The notes under the pieces are model-generated. The model ran no database searches. It was not told where the DNA came from and saw nothing but the letters and a program-made list of their open reading frames with translations. This document shows, one piece after another, positions 39,217 through 48,181 of a DNA stretch of 64,000 nt. Origin of the DNA: Actinocorallia longicatena. Its GTDB lineage: Bacteria; Actinomycetota; Actinomycetes; Streptosporangiales; Streptosporangiaceae. Made by a program: the position numbers and the translations under genes. The DNA lies in contig NZ_BAAAUV010000006.1 in NCBI RefSeq assembly GCF_039534125.1, positions 124,001-188,000 of the forward strand, in the 5' to 3' direction. Position 1 is the stretch's first letter; each line of letters starts with the position of its first letter.

Positions 39217-40125
39217 TCACCAGCCGCGGCCGGCGAACTTGTCCGCCTCGGGCATGGTGCCGACGTTGATGCCGACCATGGCCTCGCCCAGGCCGCGGGA
39301 GACCTTGGCGATGACGTCGGGGTCGTCGAAGAAGGTCGTCGCCTTGACGATCGCCTCGGCCCGCTGGACGGGGTTGCCGGACTTGAAGATGCCGGAGCCG
39401 ACGAAGACGCCCTCGGCGCCGAGCTGCATCATCATCGCGGCGTCGGCCGGGGTGGCGATGCCGCCCGCGGTGAACAGCACGACGGGGAGCTTGCCGGTCT
39501 TGGCGACCTCCTTGACCAGCTCGTACGGCGCCTGGAGCTCCTTGGCCGCGACGAAGAGCTCGTCCTCGGGCAGGGAGGACAGGCGGCGGATGTCGTCGCG
39601 GAGCCTGCGCATGTGGGTGGTGGCGTTGGAGACGTCGCCGGTGCCGGCCTCGCCCTTGGAGCGGATCATGGCCGCGCCCTCGGTGATGCGGCGCAGGGCC
39701 TCGCCGAGGTTGGTCGCACCGCAGACGAAGGGGACGGTGAAGGCCCACTTGTCGATGTGGTGGTCATAGTCGGCCGGGGTGAGGACCTCGGACTCGTCGA
39801 TGTAGTCGACGCCGAGGGACTGCAGGACCTGGGCCTCGACGAAGTGGCCGATGCGGGCCTTGGCCATGACCGGGATCGACACCGCGGCGATGATGCCGTC
39901 GATCATGTCGGGGTCGGACATACGCGAGACGCCGCCCTCGACGCGGATGTCGGCGGGGACCCGCTCGAGCGCCATGACGGCGACGGCGCCCGCGTCTTCC
40001 GCGATCTTGGCCTGGTCGGGCGTGACCACGTCCATGATCACCCCGCCCTTCAGCATCTCGGCCATACCGCGCTTGACGCGGGCGGTGCCGACGGCGTTGT
40101 CAGGGGTAGGGGAAGGAGAAGTCAC
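39217..40125 (-). CDS. pdxS: Pyridoxal 5'-phosphate synthase lyase subunit
   Basis: The 302-residue enzyme forms PLP from ribose 5-phosphate, glyceraldehyde 3-phosphate and ammonia. RVKRGMAEMLKGGVIMDVVT and AVMALERVPADIRVEGGVSR are the N-terminal blocks. SIPVMAKARIGHFVEA near residue 88 holds the first catalytic Lys, and HHIDKWAFTVPFVCGATNLG near 145 the second. The GTG at 40125 was preferred over that at 40140 because GAGGA lies 8 bases upstream of it. Confidence 0.96.
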   Translation of the reverse strand: MTSPSPTPDNAVGTARVKRGMAEMLKGGVIMDVVTPDQAKIAEDAGAVAVMALERVPADIRVEGGVSRMSDPDMIDGIIAAVSIPVMAKARIGHFVEAQVLQSLGVDYIDESEVLTPADYDHHIDKWAFTVPFVCGATNLGEALRRITEGAAMIRSKGEAGTGDVSNATTHMRRLRDDIRRLSSLPEDELFVAAKELQAPYELVKEVAKTGKLPVVLFTAGGIATPADAAMMMQLGAEGVFVGSGIFKSGNPVQRAEAIVKATTFFDDPDVIAKVSRGLGEAMVGINVGTMPEADKFAGRGW

Positions 40126-40250
40126 GGGTGTTTTCCTCACAGGACGACGGCTATGTCGTACTCCATGGTATTCCCTGCTCAGACCCGGCCTCGACCCGCC
40201 ACTGTGTCAGGTTGCGTCAGGTTCCCTTTACGGTGTGGACATCCCTCGTC

Positions 40251-41300
40251 CTACGGGATGAAGGGCTTGCCGTCGTTGACGATCGCCACCCAGACCTGGC
40301 CGGGCGCGAAGGTCATCCGCTCCCCCGCCTTCGTCTTGAAGGTGGTGCCGTCCTCCTCGCGCGGGCGCGACCAGGTGCACTCCCAGGCCTTGCCGTCGCG
40401 CAGGACGACGGCCCTGCCCTTGCCGACGGTGTGCAGGTAGGGGGTGTAGGAGCCGAGGAAGTCGTGGAAGCGGGAGCGGGAGGTCCGCACGTACTGGATC
40501 ACGACGGTCCGCCCGCCGAGCACCCCGCCCTCGACCGCGCCGTTCGGCTGGCCGTTGTGCGAGGTCAGCCAGCGCTTCTCCTTCGCCGACCAGGTGAAGG
40601 TGAGCTTCTCCGCGGGCCAGTGGGCGGTGAACCGCTTGAGCGGCTTGCCGCCGGAGGGGGCGGGGCCGAAACGGAAGCCGATGTCCTTGGGCCTGGACGC
40701 CCTGGGAGCCTGCTTCAGGAACCCCTTGACGTCGCCGAACAGGTTGTAGGGGGCCGACCGGCCGCCCGGCCGCCCGCCGGAGTAGCGGTAGTAGGCGCTG
40801 CCCCCGTTGTCCTGGGAGATGTCGTACAGCGGGGCCTTGCGGATCAGCGGCTTCATCTTGCTCTGCACGCCCGAGAAGGCCAGGGCGGGCTTCCCGAACT
40901 GGCGCAGGATGTGCAGGTCGGAGATGCGGGCGCTGCGGACCGGACCGATCCGCTTGGGGTAGTGCGAGGAGAAGATCGCCATGATCCGGGTCTCGCCGCC
41001 CTCGACCTGCTCGACGTAGACGATGTCGGCGGAGCGCAGGCCCTCCTGGGGGTGCGCGGGCCGGGTGTTGTCGATCTTCACCGCGAGGACCCGGTTCTTC
41101 ATCCCGGTCTTGCCGCCGGTGAAGGGGTGGTAGTCCACGCCCGGCCGGGGCTGGGTGGGGGTGGGAGTCGGCGTGGGGCTGCTCCCCGCCGCGGCGGGCG
41201 CCTTCGGTTCCCCCTCGGGCTCGTCCGAGGAGCATCCCGCTGCTCCCACGGCCAGCCCGGCAAGGGTGAACGTGAACGTCCTCCGTGTAACGGCTTCCAC
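40251..41300 (-). CDS. DUF3048 family lipoprotein
   Basis: The 349-residue protein has a Tat-like signal (TRRTFTFTLAG) with a lipobox ending at Cys23 (GAAGC), then a Pro/Thr-rich linker. The DUF3048 region shows VLAVKIDNTRPAHPQEGLRS near residue 69, YVEQVEGGETRIMAIFSSHY near 95 and IGPVRSARISDLHI, all family hallmarks. It should be anchored outside the membrane. Its biochemical role is unknown; a distant relationship to YerB proteins of Bacillus is from family knowledge. It is a single gene between the PIM operon and pdxS. Confidence 0.9.
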   Translation of the reverse strand: MEAVTRRTFTFTLAGLAVGAAGCSSDEPEGEPKAPAAAGSSPTPTPTPTQPRPGVDYHPFTGGKTGMKNRVLAVKIDNTRPAHPQEGLRSADIVYVEQVEGGETRIMAIFSSHYPKRIGPVRSARISDLHILRQFGKPALAFSGVQSKMKPLIRKAPLYDISQDNGGSAYYRYSGGRPGGRSAPYNLFGDVKGFLKQAPRASRPKDIGFRFGPAPSGGKPLKRFTAHWPAEKLTFTWSAKEKRWLTSHNGQPNGAVEGGVLGGRTVVIQYVRTSRSRFHDFLGSYTPYLHTVGKGRAVVLRDGKAWECTWSRPREEDGTTFKTKAGERMTFAPGQVWVAIVNDGKPFIP

Positions 41301-41349
41301 CGATGAGGTCCCTTCGCCCTGACGCTAGATCCGGACGAACCTATCGGAA

Positions 41350-41880
41350 TTACTGCACGTCGGGCGGAACGTCGTCGATTTCAAAGAACTCCGGCAGCGG
41401 CGCACGTCCGGCCAGCGGCAGGACCCGGGCGAGGATCCTGCGCCGGGCGATCCGGGTGGCCGAAACGGCGTCGTTGAAGAACCGCCGGGCCAGGGCGGTC
41501 TTCTGCGCCGTGGCCGCCAGCTCCTCGAGCAGGGCCAGCCCGTTCGGCTTCGCCTCGAGGGTCGCCCGGAACTCCGGCTGCTCCAGCACGGCCCGCAGCG
41601 CCCGCGACAGGTCCGACTCCGCGAACTCCCGGCTCTCGGCGTCGGCGGTGCGGGCCTCGTGCGCCGCGGTCGCCAGGACGAGGCTGGTGGCGGGATCCAG
41701 CAGCCGCGACAGCGCCAGTTCCAGCGCGACGGCCGCCCGCCGGACCAGCGCCGCGTCCAGGGCCGCCTTGGCCAGGTCGACGCGGGCGTGCAGCCGGTCG
41801 AGCCGGCCCGCCCGCCAGGACACGTAGGTGCCCGCCAGGAAGAGCAGGCCGAGCCAGAAGAGGAGATCGACGAGATCCAT
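41350..41880 (-). CDS. Conserved LemA-like membrane protein after pimA
   Basis: The 176-residue protein has one N-terminal membrane helix (about 4-22, VDLLFWLGLLFLAGTYVSW) followed by a helical region that resembles LemA: RLDRLHARVDLAKAALDAAL and RRFFNDAVSATRIARRRILA. The last 40 residues are acidic and end EIDDVPPDVQ. Its ATG overlaps the pimA stop by one base, so it belongs to the pgsA-acyltransferase-pimA operon. I do not know a function. Confidence 0.72.
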   Translation of the reverse strand: MDLVDLLFWLGLLFLAGTYVSWRAGRLDRLHARVDLAKAALDAALVRRAAVALELALSRLLDPATSLVLATAAHEARTADAESREFAESDLSRALRAVLEQPEFRATLEAKPNGLALLEELAATAQKTALARRFFNDAVSATRIARRRILARVLPLAGRAPLPEFFEIDDVPPDVQ

Positions 41881-43040
41881 CAGGTGGTGGACTCCACGAC
41901 GCCCGGATGGTCGTTCCCGGTCCGGTCCAGGACCGTCTCGTAGACGCGGAGCACGTCGCGGGCGACGGTCGACCAGTCGTAGGCCCGCACCGCCGAGCGG
42001 GCCTCCGCCGACAGGTGCTTGCGCCGTGCCGGGTCGTCGAGCAGCTCCCCGGCGGCCTCGGCGAGGGCGGCCGCGTCGCCGACCGGGAACAGGACGCCGG
42101 CCCGGCCGTCCTGGAGCACCCGGGCGAAGGCCTCGATGTCGCTGGCGAGGATCGGCGCCCCGGCCGACATCGCCTCGGTGAGCACGATCCCGAAGGACTC
42201 GCCGCCCAGGTTGGGCGCCACGAACACGTCGACGGAGTGGTAGGCGCGGACCTTGTCCTCCTCGCTGACCATCCCCAGCAGGATCACCCGGTTCCGCAGC
42301 TCGGGCGAGACCTTGGCGAGGGCGTCGTCGGCGTCCCCTGGCCCCGCGACCAGCAGCCGCAGCCCCGGACGCTCCCTGCCGAGGGTCTCGAACGCCTTGA
42401 GCAGCACCTGGAGGCCCTTGCGCGGCTCGTCGATCCGGCCGAGGAACCCGAGCGCCTGCTCGTCCCTGGCCCCGTCGGTGCGCCGGTGCCAGCCCGGCAT
42501 CGGCTCGGCCATGGCGTACCGCTCGGTGGCGACCCCGTTGGGGATCAGCACGGCGTCGCCGCCGAGATGCTCCACCAGGGTGTTGCGGGCGGCCTCCGAC
42601 ACCGCGATCCGGGCGGTGATCTTCTCCAGGGCGCTCTGCAGGATGGGCGCCGAGACGGTCACCGCGCGGGAGCGCTCGTAGGAGGCGTGGAAGGTCGCCA
42701 CGATCGGGCCGTCGGCGGCCCAGCAGGCGAGCAGGCCGAGGCTGGGCGCGGCGGGCTCGTGGATGTGCAGGACGTCGAAGGCGCCCTCGCGGATCCAGCG
42801 GCGCACCCGGCCCGCCGACAGGAAGCCGAAGGACAGGCGGGCCACGGACCCGTTGTAGGGGACGGGCACCGCCCGTCCGGCGGACACCACGTAGTAGGGC
42901 AGCGGGGCGTCGTCATCGGCGGGGGTGATCACCGAGACCTCGTGGCCGAGCGCGATCAGCGCCTCGGACAGGTCGCGGATGTGCTGCTGCACTCCCCCCG
43001 GGACGTTCCACGTATAGGGACAGACGATGCCGATCCTCAA
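41880..43040 (-). CDS. pimA: Phosphatidylinositol alpha-mannosyltransferase
   Basis: The 386-residue GT-B (family 4) glycosyltransferase adds the first mannose to phosphatidylinositol from GDP-mannose, on the cytoplasmic face of the membrane. It shows CPYTWNVPGGVQQHIRDLSE near residue 7, LHIHEPAAPSLGLLACWA near 92, the donor-binding LGFLGRIDEPRKGLQVLLKA near 200, and APNLGGESFGIVLTEAMSAG near 285 with the catalytic E-x7-E type pattern. A TTG start at 43040 overlaps the acyltransferase stop (TTGA), giving the family N-terminus RIGIVCPYTW. Confidence 0.94.
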   Translation of the reverse strand: MRIGIVCPYTWNVPGGVQQHIRDLSEALIALGHEVSVITPADDDAPLPYYVVSAGRAVPVPYNGSVARLSFGFLSAGRVRRWIREGAFDVLHIHEPAAPSLGLLACWAADGPIVATFHASYERSRAVTVSAPILQSALEKITARIAVSEAARNTLVEHLGGDAVLIPNGVATERYAMAEPMPGWHRRTDGARDEQALGFLGRIDEPRKGLQVLLKAFETLGRERPGLRLLVAGPGDADDALAKVSPELRNRVILLGMVSEEDKVRAYHSVDVFVAPNLGGESFGIVLTEAMSAGAPILASDIEAFARVLQDGRAGVLFPVGDAAALAEAAGELLDDPARRKHLSAEARSAVRAYDWSTVARDVLRVYETVLDRTGNDHPGVVESTT

Positions 43041-43927
43041 GAAAGATCCTCCACCCACACCTTTTGCAGCATGTGCCAGTCCTGGGGGTGGGCGGCGATG
43101 CCCTCGGCGAACCTGTCGGCCAGCGCCTGGGTCATCGCCTGGACCTTTTCCTGCCGGGTTCCGTCGACGGGCTGGGGGATCTCGTCGTGGACGCGGGCCC
43201 CCCAGTCGTCTCCTTCGTACCACAAAGTGACCGGGAGCAGCGCGGCCCCGGTCTGGACGGCGAGCGCGGCGGGGCCGCCGGGGAGACGTGCCGTGCCGCC
43301 GAACAGCTCGACCTCGACCCCGGTGGCGCTGAGATCGCGGTCGGCCACGAGGCAGACCACGCGGCCCTCGCGCAGTCTCCTGGCGAGGATCCCGAAGGAC
43401 GAGGCGCCGCCCGTCAGGGGGAGGATCTCGAATCCGAGGGACTCGCGGTAGGCCATGAAGCGCTCGAAGAGCGACTCGGGCTTCAGCCGCTCCGCGACGG
43501 TCACCAGCGGATGGCCGACATGGACCAGCCAGGCCCCGGCGTGGTCGTAGTTGCCCATGTGGGGCAGGGCCACCACCACGCCGCGGCCCGCCTTGACGTT
43601 CTCGTGGATCTGGTCGTGCCCGGAGACGTGCATCCCCGAGACGATCCGCTCCTCGCCGAGCACCGGGAGCCGGAAGGTCTCCAGCCAGTAGCGCATGTAG
43701 GAGCGCATGGTCAGCCGGCTGAGCGCGCGGACCGCGGGCCCGTCGGCGGCCTCGCCCGTCACCCGGGAGAGGTTCTTCTCGAGCTGCCGTACGCCCTTCC
43801 CGTGCTTCTTCCAGGTCCGGTCGGCGATCTTCTGGAACAGCAGCCGGGCGGCCGGTTCCGGCATCCGCTTGACGACGGCCCAGCCGAGGGCGTACGCGGC
43901 GTCGGCCGCGCCGTCCTTGAGGTTCAC
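43037..43927 (-). CDS. Phosphatidylinositol mannoside acyltransferase (lauroyl acyltransferase family)
   Basis: The 296-residue protein is of the LpxL/HtrB superfamily and corresponds in position to mycobacterial PatA (Rv2611c). The catalytic HxxxxD is in VALPHMGNYDHAGAWLVHVG near residue 125. GGASSFGILARRLREGRVVC and LVADRDLSATGVEVELFGG are further family blocks. It transfers a fatty acid to the mannose of PIM. The GTG start at 43927 overlaps the pgsA stop. A longer in-frame extension covers pgsA and is shadow. Confidence 0.92.
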   Translation of the reverse strand: MNLKDGAADAAYALGWAVVKRMPEPAARLLFQKIADRTWKKHGKGVRQLEKNLSRVTGEAADGPAVRALSRLTMRSYMRYWLETFRLPVLGEERIVSGMHVSGHDQIHENVKAGRGVVVALPHMGNYDHAGAWLVHVGHPLVTVAERLKPESLFERFMAYRESLGFEILPLTGGASSFGILARRLREGRVVCLVADRDLSATGVEVELFGGTARLPGGPAALAVQTGAALLPVTLWYEGDDWGARVHDEIPQPVDGTRQEKVQAMTQALADRFAEGIAAHPQDWHMLQKVWVEDLS

Positions 43928-44529
43928 GCGCCGACCGCCTGCTTGTAGACGACGCTGAAGCGCTGCCCCACGGTGATCGTGCTGAGGACGGCGAGCAGGA
44001 CGAGCGAGACGGGCAGGGCGTAGGGGACGCCGAGGCCCTCGAGCCCGGCGCCGACCAGGCTGATGACCAGCCGTTCGGACCGTTCGGCGATGCCCACGTC
44101 GCACTTGAGGCCCAGGCCCTCGGCCCTCGCCTTGGCGTAGGAGATGACGACGCCGGACACCATGCAGTAGAGCGCGAGGTAGGCGAGCGGCAGGTCGCGG
44201 CCTTCGGCGCTGGTCAGCCACATGATCAGCCCGGCGAAGACGGCCGCGTCGCCGACCCGGTCCATGGTCGAGTCGAGGAAGGCCCCCCACACGCCCGTCT
44301 TGCCCGTGATCCGTGCGACCGCCCCGTCGAACATGTCGAAGAAGACGAACGCGGTGATCGCGATGGTCCCCCAGAACAGTTCGCCTTGCGGGTAGAAGAC
44401 GAGCGCGCCGGCCGCCACTCCCACGGTCCCGGTGACCGTGATGATGTTGGGGGTCACACCCGTCTTCGCGAGGGCCGTTCCGATCGGCGTCACCACACGC
44501 GAGAGCGCGGGCCGCAGGCGGTTGAGCAT
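43924..44529 (-). CDS. pgsA: CDP-alcohol phosphatidyltransferase, probably phosphatidylinositol (phosphate) synthase
   Basis: The 201-residue membrane enzyme has about six helices. The family active site D-G-x2-A-R-x8-G-x3-D-x3-D is present in full at about residues 68-91, within FDMFDGAVARITGKTGVW then GAFLDSTMDR. In this operon it links inositol phosphate to CDP-diacylglycerol and feeds the downstream mannosyltransferase and acyltransferase. The ATG at 44529 is preceded by GGAACAC. The operon normally follows the HIT gene, here displaced about 5 kb. Confidence 0.94.
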   Translation of the reverse strand: MLNRLRPALSRVVTPIGTALAKTGVTPNIITVTGTVGVAAGALVFYPQGELFWGTIAITAFVFFDMFDGAVARITGKTGVWGAFLDSTMDRVGDAAVFAGLIMWLTSAEGRDLPLAYLALYCMVSGVVISYAKARAEGLGLKCDVGIAERSERLVISLVGAGLEGLGVPYALPVSLVLLAVLSTITVGQRFSVVYKQAVGA

Positions 44530-44652
44530 CGTGTTCCAAACTTTGAGATCAGGGCCACGCCATCGTAGTGCCCCCGCCGCTCAGGAGCGTGTTCAGCCCG
44601 CCGCGCCCCCTTGCCAGGGCCGAACGGAGGGTGAATGGTGAAGGACACGGGT

Positions 44653-44666
44653 GTGACGCCCGTCAC
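44653..44666. promoter_or_regulatory. Palindrome GTGACG-CC-CGTCAC upstream of the EF-G2 gene
   Basis: Six-base arms with a 2-nt spacer (GTGACGCCCGTCAC) lie 45 bp upstream of the start at 44711 and in the divergent region with pgsA. It may be an operator or a small leader hairpin. It is too short to call more firmly. Confidence 0.3.
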
Positions 44667-44710
44667 CCGCGGGCATGCCCACACCCTCCCTCGAGGAGGA
44701 GGACGTCGCC

Positions 44711-46855
44711 ATGGCGGAAAGGAACCAGAACAACGGCCGGGGAGTAGCGGCCGACCAGCCCGCGCAGGTGCGCAACGTGGTGCTGGTCGGCCATTCGGGA
44801 GCCGGTAAGACGACCCTGGCCGAGGCGCTGCTCGCCGAGACCGGGACGATCCAGCGGGCCGGGCGGGTCGAGGACGGGTCGACCGTCTGCGACCACGACG
44901 AGGTGGAGATCCGGCAGCGTCGCTCGGTGAGCCTCACGCTCGCCCCGTTCGAGCACACGGCCGGCGGCCGGCGGATCAAGGTCAATCTGCTCGACGCCCC
45001 GGGCTACCCGGACTTCGTCGGTGACCTGCGAGCGGGGCTGCGGGCGGCGGACGCCGCGCTGTTCGTCGTGTCGGCCGTCGACGGGATCGACGGGCTGACC
45101 CGCATGCTGTGGGAGGAGTGCTCGGCCGTCGGGATGCCGCGCGCGGTCGTCATCACCAAGATCGACCAGGCCCGGGGCGACTTCGCCCGGACGCTCGGCG
45201 AGTGCCAGCAGGCCTTCGGCGGCGGTGTCGTGCCCCTCTACCTGCCGGACGGCACCGGGCTCGTCGGCCTGCTGACCGAGAGGTTCTACGACTACGGCTC
45301 CGGAAGACGGGTCGTCGGCGAGCCGGGGCCCGGTGCCGCCGAGATGCTCGCGCAGGAGCGGGCCGCCCTGATCGAGGGGATCATCGAGGAGTCCGAGGAC
45401 GAGTCGCTGATGGACCGCTACGTCTCCGGCGAGGAACTCGACCTCGACGAGCTGATCGCCGATCTGGAGCGGGCGGTGGCGCGCGGCGGCCTCCACCCCG
45501 TGCTGGCCACGGCCGTGCCGCACGGCGACCGGCAGGGCGCTGTCGTCGGGATCGCGGAGCTGCTCGAGGTGATCACCCGGGGGTTCCCCTCGCCCCTGGA
45601 GCATCCGCTGCCGCCGGTCACGACCATCGAGGGCAAGGACGTGCCGGCCCTGACCTGCGATCCCGACGGCCCGCTCCTCGCCGAGGTGATCAAGACCGTC
45701 TCCGATCCCTACGTGGGCCGCATCTCCCTGGTGCGGGTGTTCTCCGGGACGCTCCGCCCCGATCTGACCGTCCATGTGTCGGGGCACGGGCTCGCCGACC
45801 GCGGCCACGAGGACCACGACGTCGACGAGCGGATCGGCGCCCTGTCTGCCCCGCTCGGCAAGCAGCAGCGGAGCCTGGCCGAGTGCCGGGCCGGCGACGT
45901 CTGCGCGATCGCCAAGCTGGCCCGCGCGGAGACCGGCGACACGATCTCGGCCGCCGACGGCCCGCTGCTCATGGCCTCCTGGACCATGCCCGACCCCCTG
46001 CTGCCCGTCGCGATCAGGGCGGTGTCCAAGGCCGACGAGGACAAGCTCGGCCAGTCGCTGAACCGGCTGGTCGCCGAGGACCCGACCCTGCGCCTGGAGA
46101 ACAACGCCGAGACCCGGCAGCTCGTCCTGTGGTGCATGGGCGAGGCCCACGCCGACGTGCTGCTCGACCGGCTGCGATCGCGCTACGGCGTCGAGGTCGA
46201 GACGGTCGCGCTGCGGGTGCCGCTGCGGGAGACCTTCGGCGGCACCGCCGAGGGGCTCGGCCGGCACGTGAAGCAGAGCGGCGGGCACGGCCAGTACGGC
46301 ATCTGCCGGATCACGGTCGAGCCGCTGCCTCCGGGGGCGGGCTTCGAGTTCGTCGACCGGATCGTCGGCGGGGTCGTGCCGCGCCAGTTCATCCCCTCGG
46401 TGGAGAAGGGGGTGCGCACCCAGATGACCAGGGGCGTCTCGGCGGGCTACCCGATGGTCGACCTGAAGGTCACGCTGCACGACGGCAAGGCCCACTCGGT
46501 GGACTCCAGCGACATGGCCTTCCAGACCGCGGGCGCCCTGGCGGTGAAGGACGCGGCGGCCAAGGTGCCCGTGCTGCTCCTGGAGCCGGTCGACGAGGTG
46601 TCGGTGCTGGTCCACGACGAGCACACCGGCCCGGTGATGTCCGACCTGTCCGGGCGGCGGGGCCGGGTCCTCGGGACGGAGTCCGTCCCCGGCGGGCGCA
46701 CCCTGATCAGGGCCGAGGTGCCCGAACTGGAGATGACGAGGTACAGCATCGACCTGCGGTCGCTGTCCCACGGGACCGGGACGTTCCACCGGAGGTTCCT
46801 CCGTTACGAGCCGCTCCCATCGCATCTTATGGAAAAAGTCATGGAAACTTCATAA
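44711..46855 (+). CDS. Elongation factor G-like protein (EF-G2)
   Basis: The 714-residue translational GTPase matches the length of EF-G2 proteins such as mycobacterial FusA2. G1 reads GHSGAGKTTLAEALL near residue 28. G3 reads LLDAPGYPDFVGDL instead of DTPGH, and G4 reads VITKIDQARGDF instead of NKxD. Domain IV is well conserved (SGGHGQYGICRITVEPLPPG) and so is domain V (VMSDLSGRRGRVLGTE). EF-G2 does not replace EF-G in mycobacteria and its role is unclear. GAGGAGGA lies 8 bases before the ATG at 44711. Confidence 0.93.
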   Translation: MAERNQNNGRGVAADQPAQVRNVVLVGHSGAGKTTLAEALLAETGTIQRAGRVEDGSTVCDHDEVEIRQRRSVSLTLAPFEHTAGGRRIKVNLLDAPGYPDFVGDLRAGLRAADAALFVVSAVDGIDGLTRMLWEECSAVGMPRAVVITKIDQARGDFARTLGECQQAFGGGVVPLYLPDGTGLVGLLTERFYDYGSGRRVVGEPGPGAAEMLAQERAALIEGIIEESEDESLMDRYVSGEELDLDELIADLERAVARGGLHPVLATAVPHGDRQGAVVGIAELLEVITRGFPSPLEHPLPPVTTIEGKDVPALTCDPDGPLLAEVIKTVSDPYVGRISLVRVFSGTLRPDLTVHVSGHGLADRGHEDHDVDERIGALSAPLGKQQRSLAECRAGDVCAIAKLARAETGDTISAADGPLLMASWTMPDPLLPVAIRAVSKADEDKLGQSLNRLVAEDPTLRLENNAETRQLVLWCMGEAHADVLLDRLRSRYGVEVETVALRVPLRETFGGTAEGLGRHVKQSGGHGQYGICRITVEPLPPGAGFEFVDRIVGGVVPRQFIPSVEKGVRTQMTRGVSAGYPMVDLKVTLHDGKAHSVDSSDMAFQTAGALAVKDAAAKVPVLLLEPVDEVSVLVHDEHTGPVMSDLSGRRGRVLGTESVPGGRTLIRAEVPELEMTRYSIDLRSLSHGTGTFHRRFLRYEPLPSHLMEKVMETS

Positions 46856-46903
46856 TCACCCCCCATGATGGTCGGCCCGGCGTGATCGGGTATATCTCTC
46901 CCT

Positions 46904-47704
46904 GTGGGGGAGAAAAGGGAATATCTGAAACGTCGGGCGATCATCAGGTCCATGGGGATGGCCGCGGGGATGGTCGCCGTAGGGGGCGCTTCGGCGGCCG
47001 CGACCGAGAAGTTCGCCATCGAGGAGTCGCCCGTGTCCGCCGAGTCGGTCGGGTCCAACCGGCCCGCGGGCCACCAGTCGACCGTGCTGTGGTCGGTGGA
47101 CACCGCGGAGAGGAAGGTGGCGCTCACCTTCGACGACGGACCGCTGCCGGAGTGGACGCCGCTGGCCCTCGACGTGCTCGACGAGGCGAAGATCCGCGCG
47201 ACGTTCTTCGTCGTCGGAAGCCGGCTGGCGACCCACGCGAACCTGGTCCGCAAGCGGTACGACCGGCATGAGATCGGCAACCACAGCTGGCACCACGACG
47301 ATCTGTCGAAGCTGAACTACAAGGACGTCATGCGTTCGGTCGGGCAGACCCACGACACGATCAAGCGGATCACGGGCCGCAACGCCACGCTGCTCAGGCC
47401 CCCGTGGGGGAAGATGGGCGGCACGACCGTCAGGGTGGCGGGTGAGCTCGGCTACGACCTGATCCTGTGGTCCCTGCTCGTCCGGGACCGGGCCCTGCAC
47501 TCCCATCCCGACGAGCTGGTCGAGGACGTGGTGGGCGGGGTCCGGCCGGGAATGATCATGCTCGCCCACGACGTCGGCAGGACCACGAGGTTGGCCGCCC
47601 TCCAGCAGTTGCCTCGTATGATTCGGGGTCTCAAGGACCGGGGTTTCACGTTCGTCACGGTCTCTGAGCTACGGCAGTCGCTCCCGCGGCAGTCCGGCAC
47701 CTAG
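46904..47704 (+). CDS. Secreted polysaccharide deacetylase (NodB family)
   Basis: The 266-residue protein has a Tat-like start (KRRAIIRSMGMAAGMVAVG) and a NodB catalytic domain. Motif 1 is VALTFDDGPLPEWTP near residue 72, motif 2 is RHEIGNHSWHHDDL near 124 with the H-x3-H metal site, motif 3 is LLRPPWGKMGGTTV near 163, and GMIMLAHDVG near 218 is motif 5. It should remove acetyl groups from peptidoglycan or another extracellular polymer. The GTG start at 46904 has no clear ribosome-binding site, so a later start is possible. Confidence 0.88.
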   Translation: MGEKREYLKRRAIIRSMGMAAGMVAVGGASAAATEKFAIEESPVSAESVGSNRPAGHQSTVLWSVDTAERKVALTFDDGPLPEWTPLALDVLDEAKIRATFFVVGSRLATHANLVRKRYDRHEIGNHSWHHDDLSKLNYKDVMRSVGQTHDTIKRITGRNATLLRPPWGKMGGTTVRVAGELGYDLILWSLLVRDRALHSHPDELVEDVVGGVRPGMIMLAHDVGRTTRLAALQQLPRMIRGLKDRGFTFVTVSELRQSLPRQSGT

Positions 47705-47722
47705 ACGGGGAAAGACATCTTG

Positions 47723-48181
47723 ATGACCACCGAGCCCCGCGGCCGCTTGAGCGCCGCGGGCAGAACGTGGCGTGCCGTCGTCCTGCTCACGCTGGTCGGC
47801 ACCCTGTTCTACACCTCGAGCAAGGGAAGCGACGACGACTTCCCGCTCGGCCCGATGACCCAGTTCGCCTTCTCGGTGAAGTCCTCCGGCGGGGAGATCC
47901 ACTCCCGCTGGATGGAGGCCGACACCGCGGACGGCAGGCACGTCAAGCTCTCCTGGGACGCGGCCGGCAGCGGCCTGAAGCGGGCCGAGGTCGAGGGCCA
48001 GGTCAATCGGATGCAACGGGATCCCTCGCTGCTCCAGGGCATCGCCGACCGGCTCAACAGGACCCGCGCGGGCGGCGACCGGATCACGAGGCTCTACGTC
48101 GTGCACGACATCCGGACCCTCGAAAAAGGCAAGGTCGTCAAGGAGACCATGAGCAACCAGGTCGTCTGGGACGTGCGATGA
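47723..48181 (+). CDS. Single-pass membrane protein linked to the HTTM gene
   Basis: The 152-residue protein has one N-terminal membrane helix (about 15-34, WRAVVLLTLVGTLFYTSSKG). An extracellular domain follows, with FPLGPMTQFAFSVKSSGGEI and later GLKRAEVEGQVNRMQRDPSL and LYVVHDIRTLEKGKVVKETM. I do not recognise a named family. Its stop overlaps the HTTM gene start (ATGA), so the two are coupled and probably work together. The ATG at 47723 was preferred over the TTG just before it. Confidence 0.8.
   Translation: MTTEPRGRLSAAGRTWRAVVLLTLVGTLFYTSSKGSDDDFPLGPMTQFAFSVKSSGGEIHSRWMEADTADGRHVKLSWDAAGSGLKRAEVEGQVNRMQRDPSLLQGIADRLNRTRAGGDRITRLYVVHDIRTLEKGKVVKETMSNQVVWDVR

Noticed and set aside
44663..46825. 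A 720-residue open frame on the minus strand opposite the EF-G2 gene
   Set aside because: Composition and lack of motifs show it is a GC-driven shadow of EF-G2.
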